Source: G965225705 sp965225705 (GTDB taxonomy: Bacteria > Pseudomonadota > Alphaproteobacteria > Caulobacterales > Maricaulaceae). From it: DNA of 64,000 nt. Positions within the stretch are counted from its first letter, which is position 1. Every line of letters begins with the position of its first letter. Position numbers and translations under genes: made by a program. The notes beneath the pieces are model-generated. The model was not told the DNA's origin. It was given only the letters and a program-made list of their open reading frames with translations, and did not search any database. This document shows positions 35,630 to 45,373 of the stretch, piece after piece. The DNA lies in assembly GCA_965225705.1 (NCBI GenBank), contig OZ245325.1:1488001-1552000 (forward strand), given 5' to 3'.

Positions 35630-36799
35630 ATGAAACACGCGCGTGATCCTGCTCCTGCCTCCAGTTGTCCCCCGCCAGAACAAACCGACCCTTTGGACCA
35701 TGTCTGGGGGTCGCATGCTTATTCTATGATTGATTTAACAGCTCTTGCAAAAAATTACGCCCTTTTGAAGGATAAAGCTCATCCTGCGGAACTTGCCCCT
35801 GTGGTGAAAGCTGATGGTTATGGTCTGGGGGCTCAAAAAATAGCGCCATATCTGGCTGACTTAGGTGCACAGACTTTTTTTGTTGCAAATCTGGAAGAAG
35901 GTATCAGTTTACGGGCAGCCCTTGGAAAAAGACAGGCAGTTATCTACATTCTTCACGGGTTTTCTCCCAGTGAAACAGATAGCTTTATACAACATAGTTT
36001 ACGCCCTGTTCTTAACAGTCTCTGGCAAACAGAGCTCTGGGAACAGCTGGCACGCCAGGTCTCTGATCTCCCTCCGGCTGCTTTGCATATTAACACAGGG
36101 CTGAACCGTCTTGGCCTCGATCAGGATGAAGTTGAGGCTTTTCGAATGTCATCTGTTCAGGGGAAAAAATCTTTACCTGTTACCTTAATTCTCAGCCATC
36201 TTGCCTGTGCAGACACCCCTCAACACCCTATGAATCTCCTCCAGTTAAGCCATTTTCGGGCAGCTCTTGAACTCTTACGTCCCCTCTACCCCAAAGCGCG
36301 CGCATCTTTGGCGAATTCAGCAGGCCTTCACTTAGGTCCGGCATGGCGTTTTGATCTTGTCCGCCCTGGTATAAATCTTTATGGTGGTCACAGAGCTTTT
36401 CTGCCAGAACCCCTTCATCCCGTTGTTGAGGTGAGAGCCCCTGTTTTGCAGATACGCACCATTCGGCAGGGAGACAGTGTAGGCTATGGGGCCTACTTTA
36501 AGGCCCGGTCCACCAGAAAAATAGCCACTGTCGGTCTTGGTTATGCTGATGGTTTTGTCCGCGCATTACATACCCTGGGCTTTGCGCGCATTCATGGAGT
36601 TTGTGTTCCCTTTACAGGACGTTTATCTATGGACCTGATCACACTTGATGTAACGGATGTGGGAGAGGATGTTGCCCCCGGTATGTTTGCGTCTTTTTTG
36701 GGGCCAGATCTTGATATTTTGGCAAAAAGAGCGAATACAGAACCTTATGAGCTTTTGGTACGCCTGAATGAACGATGCCGGCGTACTTATAAGCTCTGA
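35630..36799 (+). CDS. alr: Alanine racemase
   Basis: PLP-dependent enzyme that makes D-alanine for peptidoglycan. The PLP lysine is K60 in VVKADGYGLG, and the catalytic tyrosine lies in SVGYGAYF near residue 285. NTGLNRLG and GRLSMDLITLDVTD are further family segments. The N-terminus carries about 25 extra proline-rich residues (APASSCPPPEQTDP). Length is 389 residues. It is followed by mlaE and mlaF on the same strand, a common alphaproteobacterial order. Confidence 0.95.
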   Translation: MKHARDPAPASSCPPPEQTDPLDHVWGSHAYSMIDLTALAKNYALLKDKAHPAELAPVVKADGYGLGAQKIAPYLADLGAQTFFVANLEEGISLRAALGKRQAVIYILHGFSPSETDSFIQHSLRPVLNSLWQTELWEQLARQVSDLPPAALHINTGLNRLGLDQDEVEAFRMSSVQGKKSLPVTLILSHLACADTPQHPMNLLQLSHFRAALELLRPLYPKARASLANSAGLHLGPAWRFDLVRPGINLYGGHRAFLPEPLHPVVEVRAPVLQIRTIRQGDSVGYGAYFKARSTRKIATVGLGYADGFVRALHTLGFARIHGVCVPFTGRLSMDLITLDVTDVGEDVAPGMFASFLGPDLDILAKRANTEPYELLVRLNERCRRTYKL

Positions 36800-36871
36800 C
36801 ATACGTAAAAGTTTACTCCCTTATTTTGAAACGGACTTATTTCTTCTGATTTTTTGTAAAAAGATAGGATA

Positions 36872-37639
36872 ATGACTTTTTTTATAGCTCTGGGATCTAC
36901 CTGCCTTGCCCTTTTACAGGAAACTGGGCGGGCTACGCTCTTTGCTTTCAAAAGCATAAGAGCCCTTTTTCATCCACCCTGGTTTTGGGGACAAATACTA
37001 CAACAAATCATAAAAACGGGTTTTTTCTCCATCCCTGTTATTGGATTAACGGCTCTGTTCACAGGGGGGGCTTTGGCTCTTAATATCTATACAGGTGGCA
37101 CGCGTTTTAATGCAGAACAGTTTGTCCCCAATATTGTTGTTGTTGGCTTAACACGGGAGCTTGGGCCCGTTCTGGCTGCCCTTATGCTGACAGGACGAGT
37201 CAGCGCCGCAATAGCCGCAGAGATTGGATCTATGCGTGTTACAGAACAAATTGACGCACTTTTTACCCTTTCTACCGATCCCTTCCAATATCTTATGGTC
37301 CCCCGTCTTATCGCGGCAACCCTTTTTCTCCCCGTTCTGGTTCTTATAGCAGATGTTGTTGGTGTGATGGGTGGTTTTCTTGTTGCAACACAGTCCCTTG
37401 ATTTTAATGGTGTAACCTATCTTCGAAACACGCTGGATTTTGTAACACAAAATGACATTTTAACAGGTCTTATTAAAGCTGCTGTTTTTGGTTTCATTAT
37501 CGCTCTGATGGGCTGTTATCATGGATTTTATGCGGGGCGCAGTGCTGTTGGGGTTGGACGTGCAACAACATATGCTGTTGTCTCCGCCGCTATTTTGATC
37601 TTTGCATCTAACTATATTCTTACAACTCTGTTTGTGTGA
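36872..37639 (+). CDS. mlaE: MlaE-type ABC transporter permease
   Basis: Inner-membrane permease of an Mla-type phospholipid transporter that maintains outer-membrane lipid asymmetry. The 255-residue protein has about six membrane segments and the family segments ELGPVLAALMLTGRVSAAIAAEIG and MRVTEQIDAL. AGGA precedes the ATG. It pairs with the ATPase gene nine bases downstream. No mlaD (MCE domain) or mlaC gene follows, so other parts must be encoded elsewhere. Confidence 0.93.
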   Translation: MTFFIALGSTCLALLQETGRATLFAFKSIRALFHPPWFWGQILQQIIKTGFFSIPVIGLTALFTGGALALNIYTGGTRFNAEQFVPNIVVVGLTRELGPVLAALMLTGRVSAAIAAEIGSMRVTEQIDALFTLSTDPFQYLMVPRLIAATLFLPVLVLIADVVGVMGGFLVATQSLDFNGVTYLRNTLDFVTQNDILTGLIKAAVFGFIIALMGCYHGFYAGRSAVGVGRATTYAVVSAAILIFASNYILTTLFV

Positions 37640-37648
37640 GGCTCAATT

Positions 37649-38461
37649 ATGGTTATGACTGTCTCTGCCCCTCTTACCTCTCCATCTTTGTCTGAATCTC
37701 CTTCCCTGGAGTTATCTGTGAAGGGCATGAGGAAGAGCTTTGGTACCAAAAAAATTTTACAGGGTCTGGACCTTAATATCAAAACAGGAAAATCTCTTGT
37801 TATTCTTGGGGGATCCGGATCCGGGAAATCCGTTTTCCTGAAGTGTATTCTTGGACTTATGACGCCAGATAAGGGATCGGTGCATATCAATGGTGAAAAT
37901 GTTACAGATCTCAGAGGAAAGGCCCGCATGCATTTCATGCGCCGTTTTGGTGTTCTGTTTCAGGCTTCCTCCCTTTTTGATTCTCTCAAAGTCTGGGAAA
38001 ATATTGCTTTTCGCCTTCTCAACGCAGACGGCATCCCCAAAAAACTTGCACACAAGCGCGCAATTGCAGCTCTGGAACAGGTTAATCTGCCTAGAGAGAC
38101 AGCAAATCTTTTTCCTTCAGAACTCTCCGGAGGCATGCAAAAGCGTGTCGGTCTGGCCCGTGCTATTGTTTCTAAGCCTAAAATGATCTTTTTTGATGAG
38201 CCCACGTCAGGTCTGGATCCCATTTCTTCAAGTATTATCAATGATCTTATTGTACGTCAGGTGAAAGCTCTGGGGGCAGCTGCCATCACCATCACTCACG
38301 ATATGTCCTCTGCCCGCAAGATTGCTGATGAAGTAGCTCTTTTACATAAGGGGCATTTTGTCTGGCAGGGTCCTGCTGAACAACTCGACACAAGTGGCAA
38401 CCCCTATGTAGAGCAATTCGTCAGGGGTGAAAGTGAAGGTCCCATAAAAGCAGAAATCTAA
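37649..38461 (+). CDS. mlaF: MlaF-type ABC transporter ATPase
   Basis: Nucleotide-binding subunit for the MlaE permease. Walker A is GGSGSGKSV, the signature motif is LSGGMQKRVGLARAI, Walker B is MIFFDEPTSGLD, and the switch histidine is in TITHDMSS. Length is 270 residues. GAGG lies seven bases before the ATG. The stop is about 70 bases before dut. Confidence 0.95.
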   Translation: MVMTVSAPLTSPSLSESPSLELSVKGMRKSFGTKKILQGLDLNIKTGKSLVILGGSGSGKSVFLKCILGLMTPDKGSVHINGENVTDLRGKARMHFMRRFGVLFQASSLFDSLKVWENIAFRLLNADGIPKKLAHKRAIAALEQVNLPRETANLFPSELSGGMQKRVGLARAIVSKPKMIFFDEPTSGLDPISSSIINDLIVRQVKALGAAAITITHDMSSARKIADEVALLHKGHFVWQGPAEQLDTSGNPYVEQFVRGESEGPIKAEI

Positions 38462-38531
38462 TATACGAAAACTTTATTAAGAAAACCCAACATAAAACAT
38501 CAGGAATTATAGTTCCAGGAAAGGTAAAATT

Positions 38532-38993
38532 TTGAAAGTTAATCCTCTTGTCCAAATGAGCCTTCTTCCCCATGGCACAGGCTTAGAACTCCCTTCTTAT
38601 AAAACAGCTCTCGCTGCCGGAGCAGATCTTCGTGCAGCCATCGATCAGGAAATGCCACTTATTCTTGAACCCGGTCAACGCAAACTCATACCCACGGGCC
38701 TTGTTATGGCTCTTCCCGCAGGATTTGAAGCCCAGATTCGTCCACGCTCAGGCCTGGCTTTGAAACATGGCATCACCTGCCTTAACACGCCGGGAACGAT
38801 TGATGCAGACTATAGGGGAGAGATTAAAGTTCTCCTGATCAATCTTAGCCAGGAAAATTTTATGGTAAAGCGCGGGGAGCGTATTGCTCAAATGGTTATT
38901 GCGCCTGTTACCCAAGCTCGTTTTGAGCACGCCAAAAGCCTTGACAGGACAGAGCGTGGAACAGGGGGGTTTGGTTCAACAGGAAAGCTGTGA
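38532..38993 (+). CDS. dut: dUTP diphosphatase
   Basis: Trimeric dUTPase that hydrolyses dUTP to dUMP, keeping uracil out of DNA. All five motifs are visible: ADLRAA, RPRSGLALKHG, GTIDADYRGEIKV, RIAQMVI and RGTGGFGSTG. The start is a TTG with AGGAAAGG about eight bases upstream; it yields 153 residues, the usual length, while the first ATG (38556) would cut the first strand. It is one of several TTG-started genes in this window. Confidence 0.95.
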   Translation: MKVNPLVQMSLLPHGTGLELPSYKTALAAGADLRAAIDQEMPLILEPGQRKLIPTGLVMALPAGFEAQIRPRSGLALKHGITCLNTPGTIDADYRGEIKVLLINLSQENFMVKRGERIAQMVIAPVTQARFEHAKSLDRTERGTGGFGSTGKL

Positions 38994-39291
38994 AATTTCG
39001 GTGCCCCCTTCTTATCCTTTTTAAAGGTGAAGGTAAGGTGTACAGGCAAAGTCTTCAAGAAAGGGAGTCCGGGTGGCTTTTATATACTCACCTGACTTCG
39101 TACAGATTACAAAACCATTAAAAACCATTCCCCTTCCCATCCCGGAAAAAGGAGGTTTTGGACCCTGAGCCCAGATGCATTTCATTGTTCCTGCAAGCTT
39201 TTTGCAAAACAAGTGTGAGAAAAAACTTTCGGTATCAGCAAAGGACTATTTTCTTCTTCGACATATAAAGCTTTTTGATTCCCGCATCCTT
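38994..39291. other. Intergenic region between dut and the MarR gene
   Basis: About 300 bases between convergent genes. A 63-codon frame on the minus strand (39021-39212) lacks a ribosome binding site and resembles no family I know. No clear terminator. Confidence 0.4.
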
Positions 39292-39804
39292 CTATAGACG
39301 AAACCTTATATGATCTGTCCAGTAACGCTCTAAATTAGTTAAAACAGCATTAGAGCTCTTAAGATCAGATTCTTTAATATTGACAACGGGACCCAGGGCA
39401 GAAAGCTGGCGCTGAAAAAGATCACTCAGAATGTCACGAATAGCATGCCCTCTGTCTGTCAAACTCACTCTGACAGATCGCCGGTCAGATTCAGACCGCT
39501 TATGACAAAGATAACCAGATTCAACGAGCTTTTTCAAATTATAAGAAACATTAGAGCCCAAATAATGGCCACGAGACCTCAGCTCCCCGGCCGTCAGTTC
39601 AGAATTCCCAACATTAAAAATCAAAAGAGCCTGAACACTGTTTAAATCACTATGGTCCTTGCGCTCAAGCTCATCCTTAATGACATCAAGAAGTTGCCGA
39701 TGGAGTCTCTCCACAACATTGAGGAGTTGAAAATACGTGACACGCAGAGAATCTTTTGAATTTGTGTCCTCCTTTTTAGAGCCAGAGGAAGAAAGATCTT
39801 TCAT
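39292..39804 (-). CDS. MarR-family transcriptional regulator
   Basis: A 170-residue winged-helix regulator. The helix-turn-helix region reads ELTAGELRSRGHYLGSNVSYNLKKLVESGYL (residue 75 on) and the wing SESDRRSVRVSLTDRG. It resembles the LdtR-type MarR proteins of Alphaproteobacteria. GAGG lies eight bases before the ATG, and the 95-base gap upstream is AT-rich. It lies directly downstream of the valine-degradation genes on the same strand, so it might regulate them, but that is inference. Confidence 0.85.
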   Translation of the reverse strand: MKDLSSSGSKKEDTNSKDSLRVTYFQLLNVVERLHRQLLDVIKDELERKDHSDLNSVQALLIFNVGNSELTAGELRSRGHYLGSNVSYNLKKLVESGYLCHKRSESDRRSVRVSLTDRGHAIRDILSDLFQRQLSALGPVVNIKESDLKSSNAVLTNLERYWTDHIRFRL

Positions 39805-39899
39805 AATGTAACCTCAAATACAACACATTCTATAATAAAACTCTGCCGAGTTATAATTGAAGGAAATATATAAATAATTAACTTCAAAAATATTATTGA

Positions 39900-40781
39900 T
39901 CATCTTAAAAATTCTATAAATCCAGAAAAATCTTTATCACCCCCGCCTGCGGTCAGAAAAAGAGCATAAAGAGCCTGTGCCTGAGCACCTAAAGGCGTCG
40001 CAGCCCCCATAGAATGAGCAGCTTCCTGGGCCAGCTTTAAATCTTTCAACATCATCGTCGCTGTAAAACCCGGTTTATAGTCATGATTAGCAGGGCTGGA
40101 AGATACAGGGCCGGGGGCAGGACAATACTGGCTCACAGACCAGCACTGACCTGAGGAGTTTGTGACAATATCGTAAAATTTTTGTGTTTCCAGACCAAGT
40201 TTCTCAGCCAGAGCAAAGGCTTCACATGCCCCGATCATGGAAATTCCTAAAAGCATGTTATTGCATATTTTTGCAGCCTGTCCCGCCCCGGGTTGACCAG
40301 CATGAACAATATTTTTTCCCATAGCCTCTAAAAAGGGACGCGCTTTTTCAACTGCAGACTCATGCCCGCCAACCATAAAGGTCAAATGACCGGCCTGTGC
40401 TGCGGCAACCCCGCCGGAGACAGGGGCATCAACCATGCTATAGCCTTTATCCTGTGCGGATTTTAAAACAGTTTTTGCTGAATCAATATCAATGGTGGAA
40501 CAGTCCATAAGAATCGCTGTTTCAGGGGCATCCTGAAAGACCCCCCCTTTCCCCTCATAAACTTCAAGCGTATGCTGACCTGTAGGGAGCATGCTGACCA
40601 CAGCATCAACATCTCTCACGGCTTCAGCAACAGAAGAAACAGGTAAACACCCTGCTTTTTCAGCTGTCTCAAGGGCTTGAAAGGAAAGGTCATAAGCTCT
40701 GACTTCATACCCCGCTTTAACAAGATTAGCGGCCATAGGTCCCCCCATATGCCCAAGGCCAACAAAAGCTATCCTCTTCAT
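39900..40781 (-). CDS. mmsB: 3-hydroxyisobutyrate dehydrogenase
   Basis: NAD-dependent oxidation of 3-hydroxyisobutyrate to methylmalonate semialdehyde in valine breakdown. The nucleotide-binding motif is VGLGHMGGPMA (residues 7-17); the substrate loop is DAPVSGGVAAAQAG (about 118); the catalytic lysine is in GQAAKICNNM (about 170). Length is 293 residues. AAGGGGATCAGT leads into the ATG. It follows the hydrolase gene by 170 bases on the same strand. The expected partner mmsA is not in the window. Confidence 0.93.
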   Translation of the reverse strand: MKRIAFVGLGHMGGPMAANLVKAGYEVRAYDLSFQALETAEKAGCLPVSSVAEAVRDVDAVVSMLPTGQHTLEVYEGKGGVFQDAPETAILMDCSTIDIDSAKTVLKSAQDKGYSMVDAPVSGGVAAAQAGHLTFMVGGHESAVEKARPFLEAMGKNIVHAGQPGAGQAAKICNNMLLGISMIGACEAFALAEKLGLETQKFYDIVTNSSGQCWSVSQYCPAPGPVSSSPANHDYKPGFTATMMLKDLKLAQEAAHSMGAATPLGAQAQALYALFLTAGGGDKDFSGFIEFLR

Positions 40782-40950
40782 ACTGATCCCCTTTCACAAA
40801 GCAGAGTTTACAAAAACAAATTCTTCCCGTTATGATTTTTTATGTTTGACGTAATAAGCGCTCTGCCCCCTCAGGAAAAGGTATGTGATATTTTTTACAG
40901 GTACCTTTTCTCATTCCACAGGTTTTTGGATTCTGTCCCCCAGAACATCT

Positions 40951-42060
40951 TCATATACCATCTTCAAAAGTCAGATCCTGCCAACTGGGTAAAGGTTCAA
41001 AAAACCGCTCTATATCTTTTTTGGACACATCTTCCACAGCCCCAATTTTCCAGTCAGGTTTGTGATTTTTGTCAACAACTATCGCTTTCACACCTTCAAA
41101 AAAATCCTGATATTTAAGACAATGCATAGAGACACGTAAATCCTGACGTAAAACCTCACGCAGGTTCATGTTGGCCCCGCGACGCTGTGCCTCATACGCA
41201 AGGTGCAGGCTGGTTGGTGATTTTTTTGAAAGAATATCAAGCTGTTTTTGAGCCCATTCCCCACCCTCTTTTTTGAGATTGTCAAAAATATTCACGACAT
41301 TCTTATCTTCCGGTTTAGGAGTAAAACAGGCTTTGAGAATATCAGCGACCTGTTTTAAGGGCGCGGGTTCTGTATCCCTGGTATACATACCGATTAAAGC
41401 TCTTATTTCATCTTCAGGGTGGGCAAGGGGGGCATCTTCAAGAGCCGTTATTAAGGTCATATGGTCCTGTGACGGGATATAAAAATCTGCAACACCAACA
41501 GCCAGAGCATCCGCCGTCTTCAGACGCGCGCCCGTCAGGCCCAGCCATAACCCCACGCCTTTTCCTAATTTGGGTAAAAAATAAGAGGCACCAATATCAG
41601 GGAAGTACCCAATGCCAGTCTCCGGCATGGCAAAGAGAGTTTTATCGCCTGCAAGACGACAGGATCCATAAATGGATATGCCAACGCCCCCCCCCATGAC
41701 AATACCATCTATCAGAGCAATATAGGGTTTGGGATAGGTATCGATCAGATCATTAAGACGGTATTCCTGGCACCAAAGTTCATAAGCTTCCTGTCCATCC
41801 TTCAGGCCTGATTCATAAAGAGAGAGAATATCACCGCCGGCGCAAAAGGCGTTTCCTTCTCCCCCATCAAGGATGACAGCACGGACAGAGTCATCATCAC
41901 GCCAGGCACGCAGCGCCTTATACAAACGCTGGCACATAGAAGTATTAAGAGCATTTAAAGCCTGCGGACGATTCAACCTTAGCCGTCCCACACTCCCTGT
42001 ACGCCAGACAAGAACAGGATCATCTTCCTGCACTTTCCTCTCCATCATGTCATCTTTCAT
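40951..42060 (-). CDS. 3-hydroxyisobutyryl-CoA hydrolase
   Basis: Crotonase-fold thioesterase that releases 3-hydroxyisobutyrate from its CoA ester in valine breakdown. The oxyanion-hole segments are NAFCAGGDI and DGIVMGGGVGIS, and the hydrolase-type MPETGIGYFPDIGAS is present, with the catalytic glutamate. Length is 369 residues, longer than enoyl-CoA hydratases and right for this family. The start overlaps the stop of the dehydrogenase gene as ATGA. Two nearby in-frame ATGs leave the exact start open. Confidence 0.92.
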   Translation of the reverse strand: MKDDMMERKVQEDDPVLVWRTGSVGRLRLNRPQALNALNTSMCQRLYKALRAWRDDDSVRAVILDGGEGNAFCAGGDILSLYESGLKDGQEAYELWCQEYRLNDLIDTYPKPYIALIDGIVMGGGVGISIYGSCRLAGDKTLFAMPETGIGYFPDIGASYFLPKLGKGVGLWLGLTGARLKTADALAVGVADFYIPSQDHMTLITALEDAPLAHPEDEIRALIGMYTRDTEPAPLKQVADILKACFTPKPEDKNVVNIFDNLKKEGGEWAQKQLDILSKKSPTSLHLAYEAQRRGANMNLREVLRQDLRVSMHCLKYQDFFEGVKAIVVDKNHKPDWKIGAVEDVSKKDIERFFEPLPSWQDLTFEDGI

Positions 42061-43196
42061 AGCTCAATCATCCCCCGTGCAATTATAAGACGCATAATTT
42101 CATTCGTTCCTTCCAGGATACGATGGACACGCAGATCACGCAAAAGCCGCTCAACAGGATAGTCTTTAAGATAACCATAGCCCCCATGTAATTGCAGAGC
42201 ATCATCCACAAGCTGAAAACAGGTATCTGTTGCAAAACGCTTAGCCATCGCACACAGCGTTGTTGCATGAGAATCCTTATGATCCAAAGCTGCAGCAGCG
42301 CGGTACACCATCAAACGTGACGCTTCCAGACCGGTGGCCATATCAGCAAGTTTGAAACTGTTGGCCTGAAAGTGGGCTATGGGGCGTTTAAACTGTTCGC
42401 GTGTGAGGGCATAGTCCCGGGCAGCTTTCAAAGCAGCTGCACCCCCCCCTAAAGAACAGGCACCAATATTCACCCGCCCTCCATCCAGTCCCATCATGGC
42501 AAATTTAAAACCTTCTCCCTCTTCCCCCAAACGATTCCCGAGAGGAATACGGCACTGGTCGAAAATAACCTCTGCTGTGGGCTGGGCATTCCAGCCAAGC
42601 TTGGCCTCATTAGCACCAAAGGAGAGGCCCTCTGTCCCCTTCTCCACCAGAAAGGCTGAAATACCCTTAGGTCCCTCCTCCCCTGTCCGTGCCATCACAA
42701 GATAAAGATCTGCTACACCTGCCCCCGAGATAAAAGCTTTTGAACCTGTAAGAATATAGTGATTGCCTTCCCAGACAGCCCGTGTTTTAAGGCTTGCTGC
42801 ATCGGATCCGGAGGAAGGTTCTGTCAAACAATAACTCCCCAAAAGCGACATATCTGCAAGGCGGGGGACAAAATGCGCACGCTGCTCATCATTGCCAAAC
42901 CGGTCCACCATCCATGTGACCATATTATGGATAGAGAGATAGGCCGCACTTGTCACACAGCCTTCTGCCAAAGCTTCAAAAATAAGGGCAGAATCCAGGC
43001 GCCCAAGTCCTGCCCCACCATGCTCCTCTTTTGTATAAAGGGCTGCAAAGCCAAGACCTGCAGCCTCTCGCAGAACCTCCACAGGAAAGGTTTTCTCACG
43101 ATCCCATAAAGCTGCTTTGGGAGCTAATTCCTTTGCTGCAAAATCCTGAGCAGCTTTTTGTATGAGTTTTTGCTCATCATTCAGGGAAAAGTCCAT
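42057..43196 (-). CDS. Acyl-CoA dehydrogenase (isobutyryl-CoA dehydrogenase-like)
   Basis: FAD enzyme that desaturates a short branched acyl-CoA. Family segments: CLTEPSSGSDAASL, SKAFISGAG, and the C-terminal QLHGGYGYLKDYPVERLLRDLRVHRILEGTNEIMR region with the catalytic glutamate. Similarity of this tail and the operon with the 3-hydroxyisobutyryl-CoA hydrolase point to isobutyryl-CoA, from valine, as substrate. Length is 379 residues. It heads the minus-strand operon; its promoter should lie in the region after 43196. Confidence 0.92.
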   Translation of the reverse strand: MDFSLNDEQKLIQKAAQDFAAKELAPKAALWDREKTFPVEVLREAAGLGFAALYTKEEHGGAGLGRLDSALIFEALAEGCVTSAAYLSIHNMVTWMVDRFGNDEQRAHFVPRLADMSLLGSYCLTEPSSGSDAASLKTRAVWEGNHYILTGSKAFISGAGVADLYLVMARTGEEGPKGISAFLVEKGTEGLSFGANEAKLGWNAQPTAEVIFDQCRIPLGNRLGEEGEGFKFAMMGLDGGRVNIGACSLGGGAAALKAARDYALTREQFKRPIAHFQANSFKLADMATGLEASRLMVYRAAAALDHKDSHATTLCAMAKRFATDTCFQLVDDALQLHGGYGYLKDYPVERLLRDLRVHRILEGTNEIMRLIIARGMIEL

Positions 43197-43660
43197 CTTC
43201 TTCCTTAAACTCTTTTATGACTTAACTACGCATGGCAGGTTTATTTTAAAGGCTTTCCCTTCAAAAACAATACTCTGCAACAGATAAGGAGAGGATCATA
43301 TGTAAGGTTTACACCTCTTCTCCCCCTCAGATATGATAAAAAAGTCAGTATGACTTCAAAAAAATAAAGATTTATATTGATTTAAACTCTTCTCAAAAAA
43401 ATTTTTAGGAAAATTTATAAAGCTAAAATCTTTTAAAGAAATTTTATGGAAAGACCGGGGAACCCGTAACACAGATACACGGTTTAAGAAAACGACATCC
43501 GTTTTCTGTCATGAAACACCCTGTTCTTTTTTATAAATTATCCTCTATGATAAGACATATCAGCAAGAACGTCACGGTAGAATGTATTTTCATGATATTG
43601 CCACAAAAAATATCATGTTAAAATTAATCCTGAATTTTTAAAACCCTGAGGACAGTTTTT
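43197..43660. other. Divergent promoter region, valine operon and metG
   Basis: 464 bases, AT-rich in the middle. Two perfect inverted repeats stand out on the metG side: AGAAAACG/CGTTTTCT (43487-43494, 43500-43507) and CATGATATT/AATATCATG (43591-43599, 43609-43617). GAGGA nine bases before 43661 is the metG ribosome binding site. No gene is evident. Confidence 0.5.
43591..43617. promoter_or_regulatory. Inverted repeat upstream of metG
   Basis: CATGATATT and its exact reverse complement AATATCATG, nine bases apart, ending 43 bases before the metG ATG. It could be an operator or a leader hairpin. I cannot name a regulator. Confidence 0.4.
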
Positions 43661-45373
43661 ATGACACGCATTTTAATAACCTCTGCTCTGCCTTATATTA
43701 ATGGCATTAAACATCTGGGCAATCTGGCGGGGTCCATGTTACCGGCAGATGTTCATGCGCGCTATCACCGCCTGCGGGGGCGGGAGGTTCTTGCACTCTG
43801 TGCGACAGATGAACATGGTACACCAGCGGAAATTGCCGCAGAAAAAGCGGGTATGTCTGTTCAGGAATATTGCGATGAGCAGCATGAGCAACAAAAAAAG
43901 ACAGGGGAAGCCTTTGGCCTGTCCTGGGACTGGTTTGGGCGTACGTCTGATATGGAAAACAAAAGACTGACCCAGCATTTTGCAGAAAAGCTGGCAACAG
44001 AAGGCCTTGTGGAAGAGCGGATCACACAACAAATCTATTCCCCTGCTGATGGGCGTTTTCTCCCCGATCGCTATGTAGAGGGCACATGCCCCCATTGTGA
44101 ACACAGACCTGCACGCGGGGACCAGTGTGATCATTGTGGACGCCTTCTTGACCCCGTTGATCTTCTTGACCCCTATTCGACACTTTCGGGATCTCATCAT
44201 CTGGAAAAGCGTGAAACACGGCACCTTTTCCTTTTGCAATCAAAATTTGCAGATAAATTACGAACCTGGGTAGATGGCCAGACAGGCTGGCCCGCACTTG
44301 CACGCTCCATCGCCTATAAATGGCTTGATGAAGGCTTGCAGGATCGTGGAATCACACGTGATCTCAGCTGGGGTGTTCCCATCACCCAAAATGGTGCCCC
44401 ACGCCCGGGCTTTGAAAATAAAGTCTTTTATGTCTGGTTTGATGCGCCCATAGGTTATATAGCCTCGGCTGAGACCTGGGCTCATGCCAGGGGAGAAAAC
44501 TGGCGGCGCTGGTGGCGCCTCGATGAAGGGGCAGAAGATGTACGCTATATCCAGTTTATGGGAAAAGATAATGTTGCCTTTCATGCTTTATCCTTCCCAA
44601 CAACGCTTTTAGGATCCAGAGAGCCCTGGAAAACTGTAGATAGCCTTAAAGCCTTTAACTGGCTCACCTGGTATGGTGGAAAATTTTCAACATCAAAAAA
44701 GCGTGGCGTGTTTATGGACCAGGCGCTTGAGCTTCTGCCAGCAGATTACTGGCGCTGGTATCTCACAGCCCATGCCCCTGAAAGCGCGGACAGTGCCTTT
44801 TCCTGGGAACATTTCCAAAGCCTTGTCAACAAAGATCTTGCCGATGTATTTGGTAATTTTATTAACCGTATTATGCGCTTTGCAACATCACGATTTGACG
44901 GGTGTGTCCCTGAAGGAGGTGAAGAAAGCGAGCTTGAAAGAAATCTATGGGCAGAGCTGAAACAGCGCCTTAAAGCGTTAGCAGACCATCATGAAGCCAT
45001 GGAATTTCGAAAAGCTGCAGCAGAAACACGGACCATCTGGGCTCTGGGAAATGAATATTTACAACAGGCTGAACCCTGGACCCATGTTAAAACAGATCGT
45101 GAGCGGGCTGCCTTTGTTGTGCGTACCGGGTTGAGCCTTTGTCCTCTTTTTGCTCTTATCGCCTCTCCCATCATCCCCAAAACCGCACAAAAAGTTCTGA
45201 AGGCTTTCGGAAAGAATCCTGAAAAAGAACGCTGGCCAGACCACAGCCAGCCTGTCACACTTTTAGAACCTGGTGAGGTCTTTGAAACTCTGCCTGCTTT
45301 ATTTCAAAAAATTGATGATAAAACTATCGAAAACTGGGCCAGGCGTTTTGGCGGCAGACCCGAAGGGAACTAA
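43661..45373 (+). CDS. metG: Methionyl-tRNA synthetase
   Basis: Class I synthetase that charges initiator and elongator tRNA(Met). The HIGH motif is KHLGN at residues 17-21, and the KMSKS-type motif is KFSTSKKRG near residue 345. A CPHC...CDHC zinc knuckle lies near residues 144-158. WFDAPIGY is the usual substrate segment. Length is 570 residues with no C-terminal tRNA-binding extension. Confidence 0.96.
   Translation: MTRILITSALPYINGIKHLGNLAGSMLPADVHARYHRLRGREVLALCATDEHGTPAEIAAEKAGMSVQEYCDEQHEQQKKTGEAFGLSWDWFGRTSDMENKRLTQHFAEKLATEGLVEERITQQIYSPADGRFLPDRYVEGTCPHCEHRPARGDQCDHCGRLLDPVDLLDPYSTLSGSHHLEKRETRHLFLLQSKFADKLRTWVDGQTGWPALARSIAYKWLDEGLQDRGITRDLSWGVPITQNGAPRPGFENKVFYVWFDAPIGYIASAETWAHARGENWRRWWRLDEGAEDVRYIQFMGKDNVAFHALSFPTTLLGSREPWKTVDSLKAFNWLTWYGGKFSTSKKRGVFMDQALELLPADYWRWYLTAHAPESADSAFSWEHFQSLVNKDLADVFGNFINRIMRFATSRFDGCVPEGGEESELERNLWAELKQRLKALADHHEAMEFRKAAAETRTIWALGNEYLQQAEPWTHVKTDRERAAFVVRTGLSLCPLFALIASPIIPKTAQKVLKAFGKNPEKERWPDHSQPVTLLEPGEVFETLPALFQKIDDKTIENWARRFGGRPEGN

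Noticed and set aside
39021..39212. 63-codon minus-strand frame between dut and the MarR gene
   Set aside because: No binding site or recognisable domain; likely chance.
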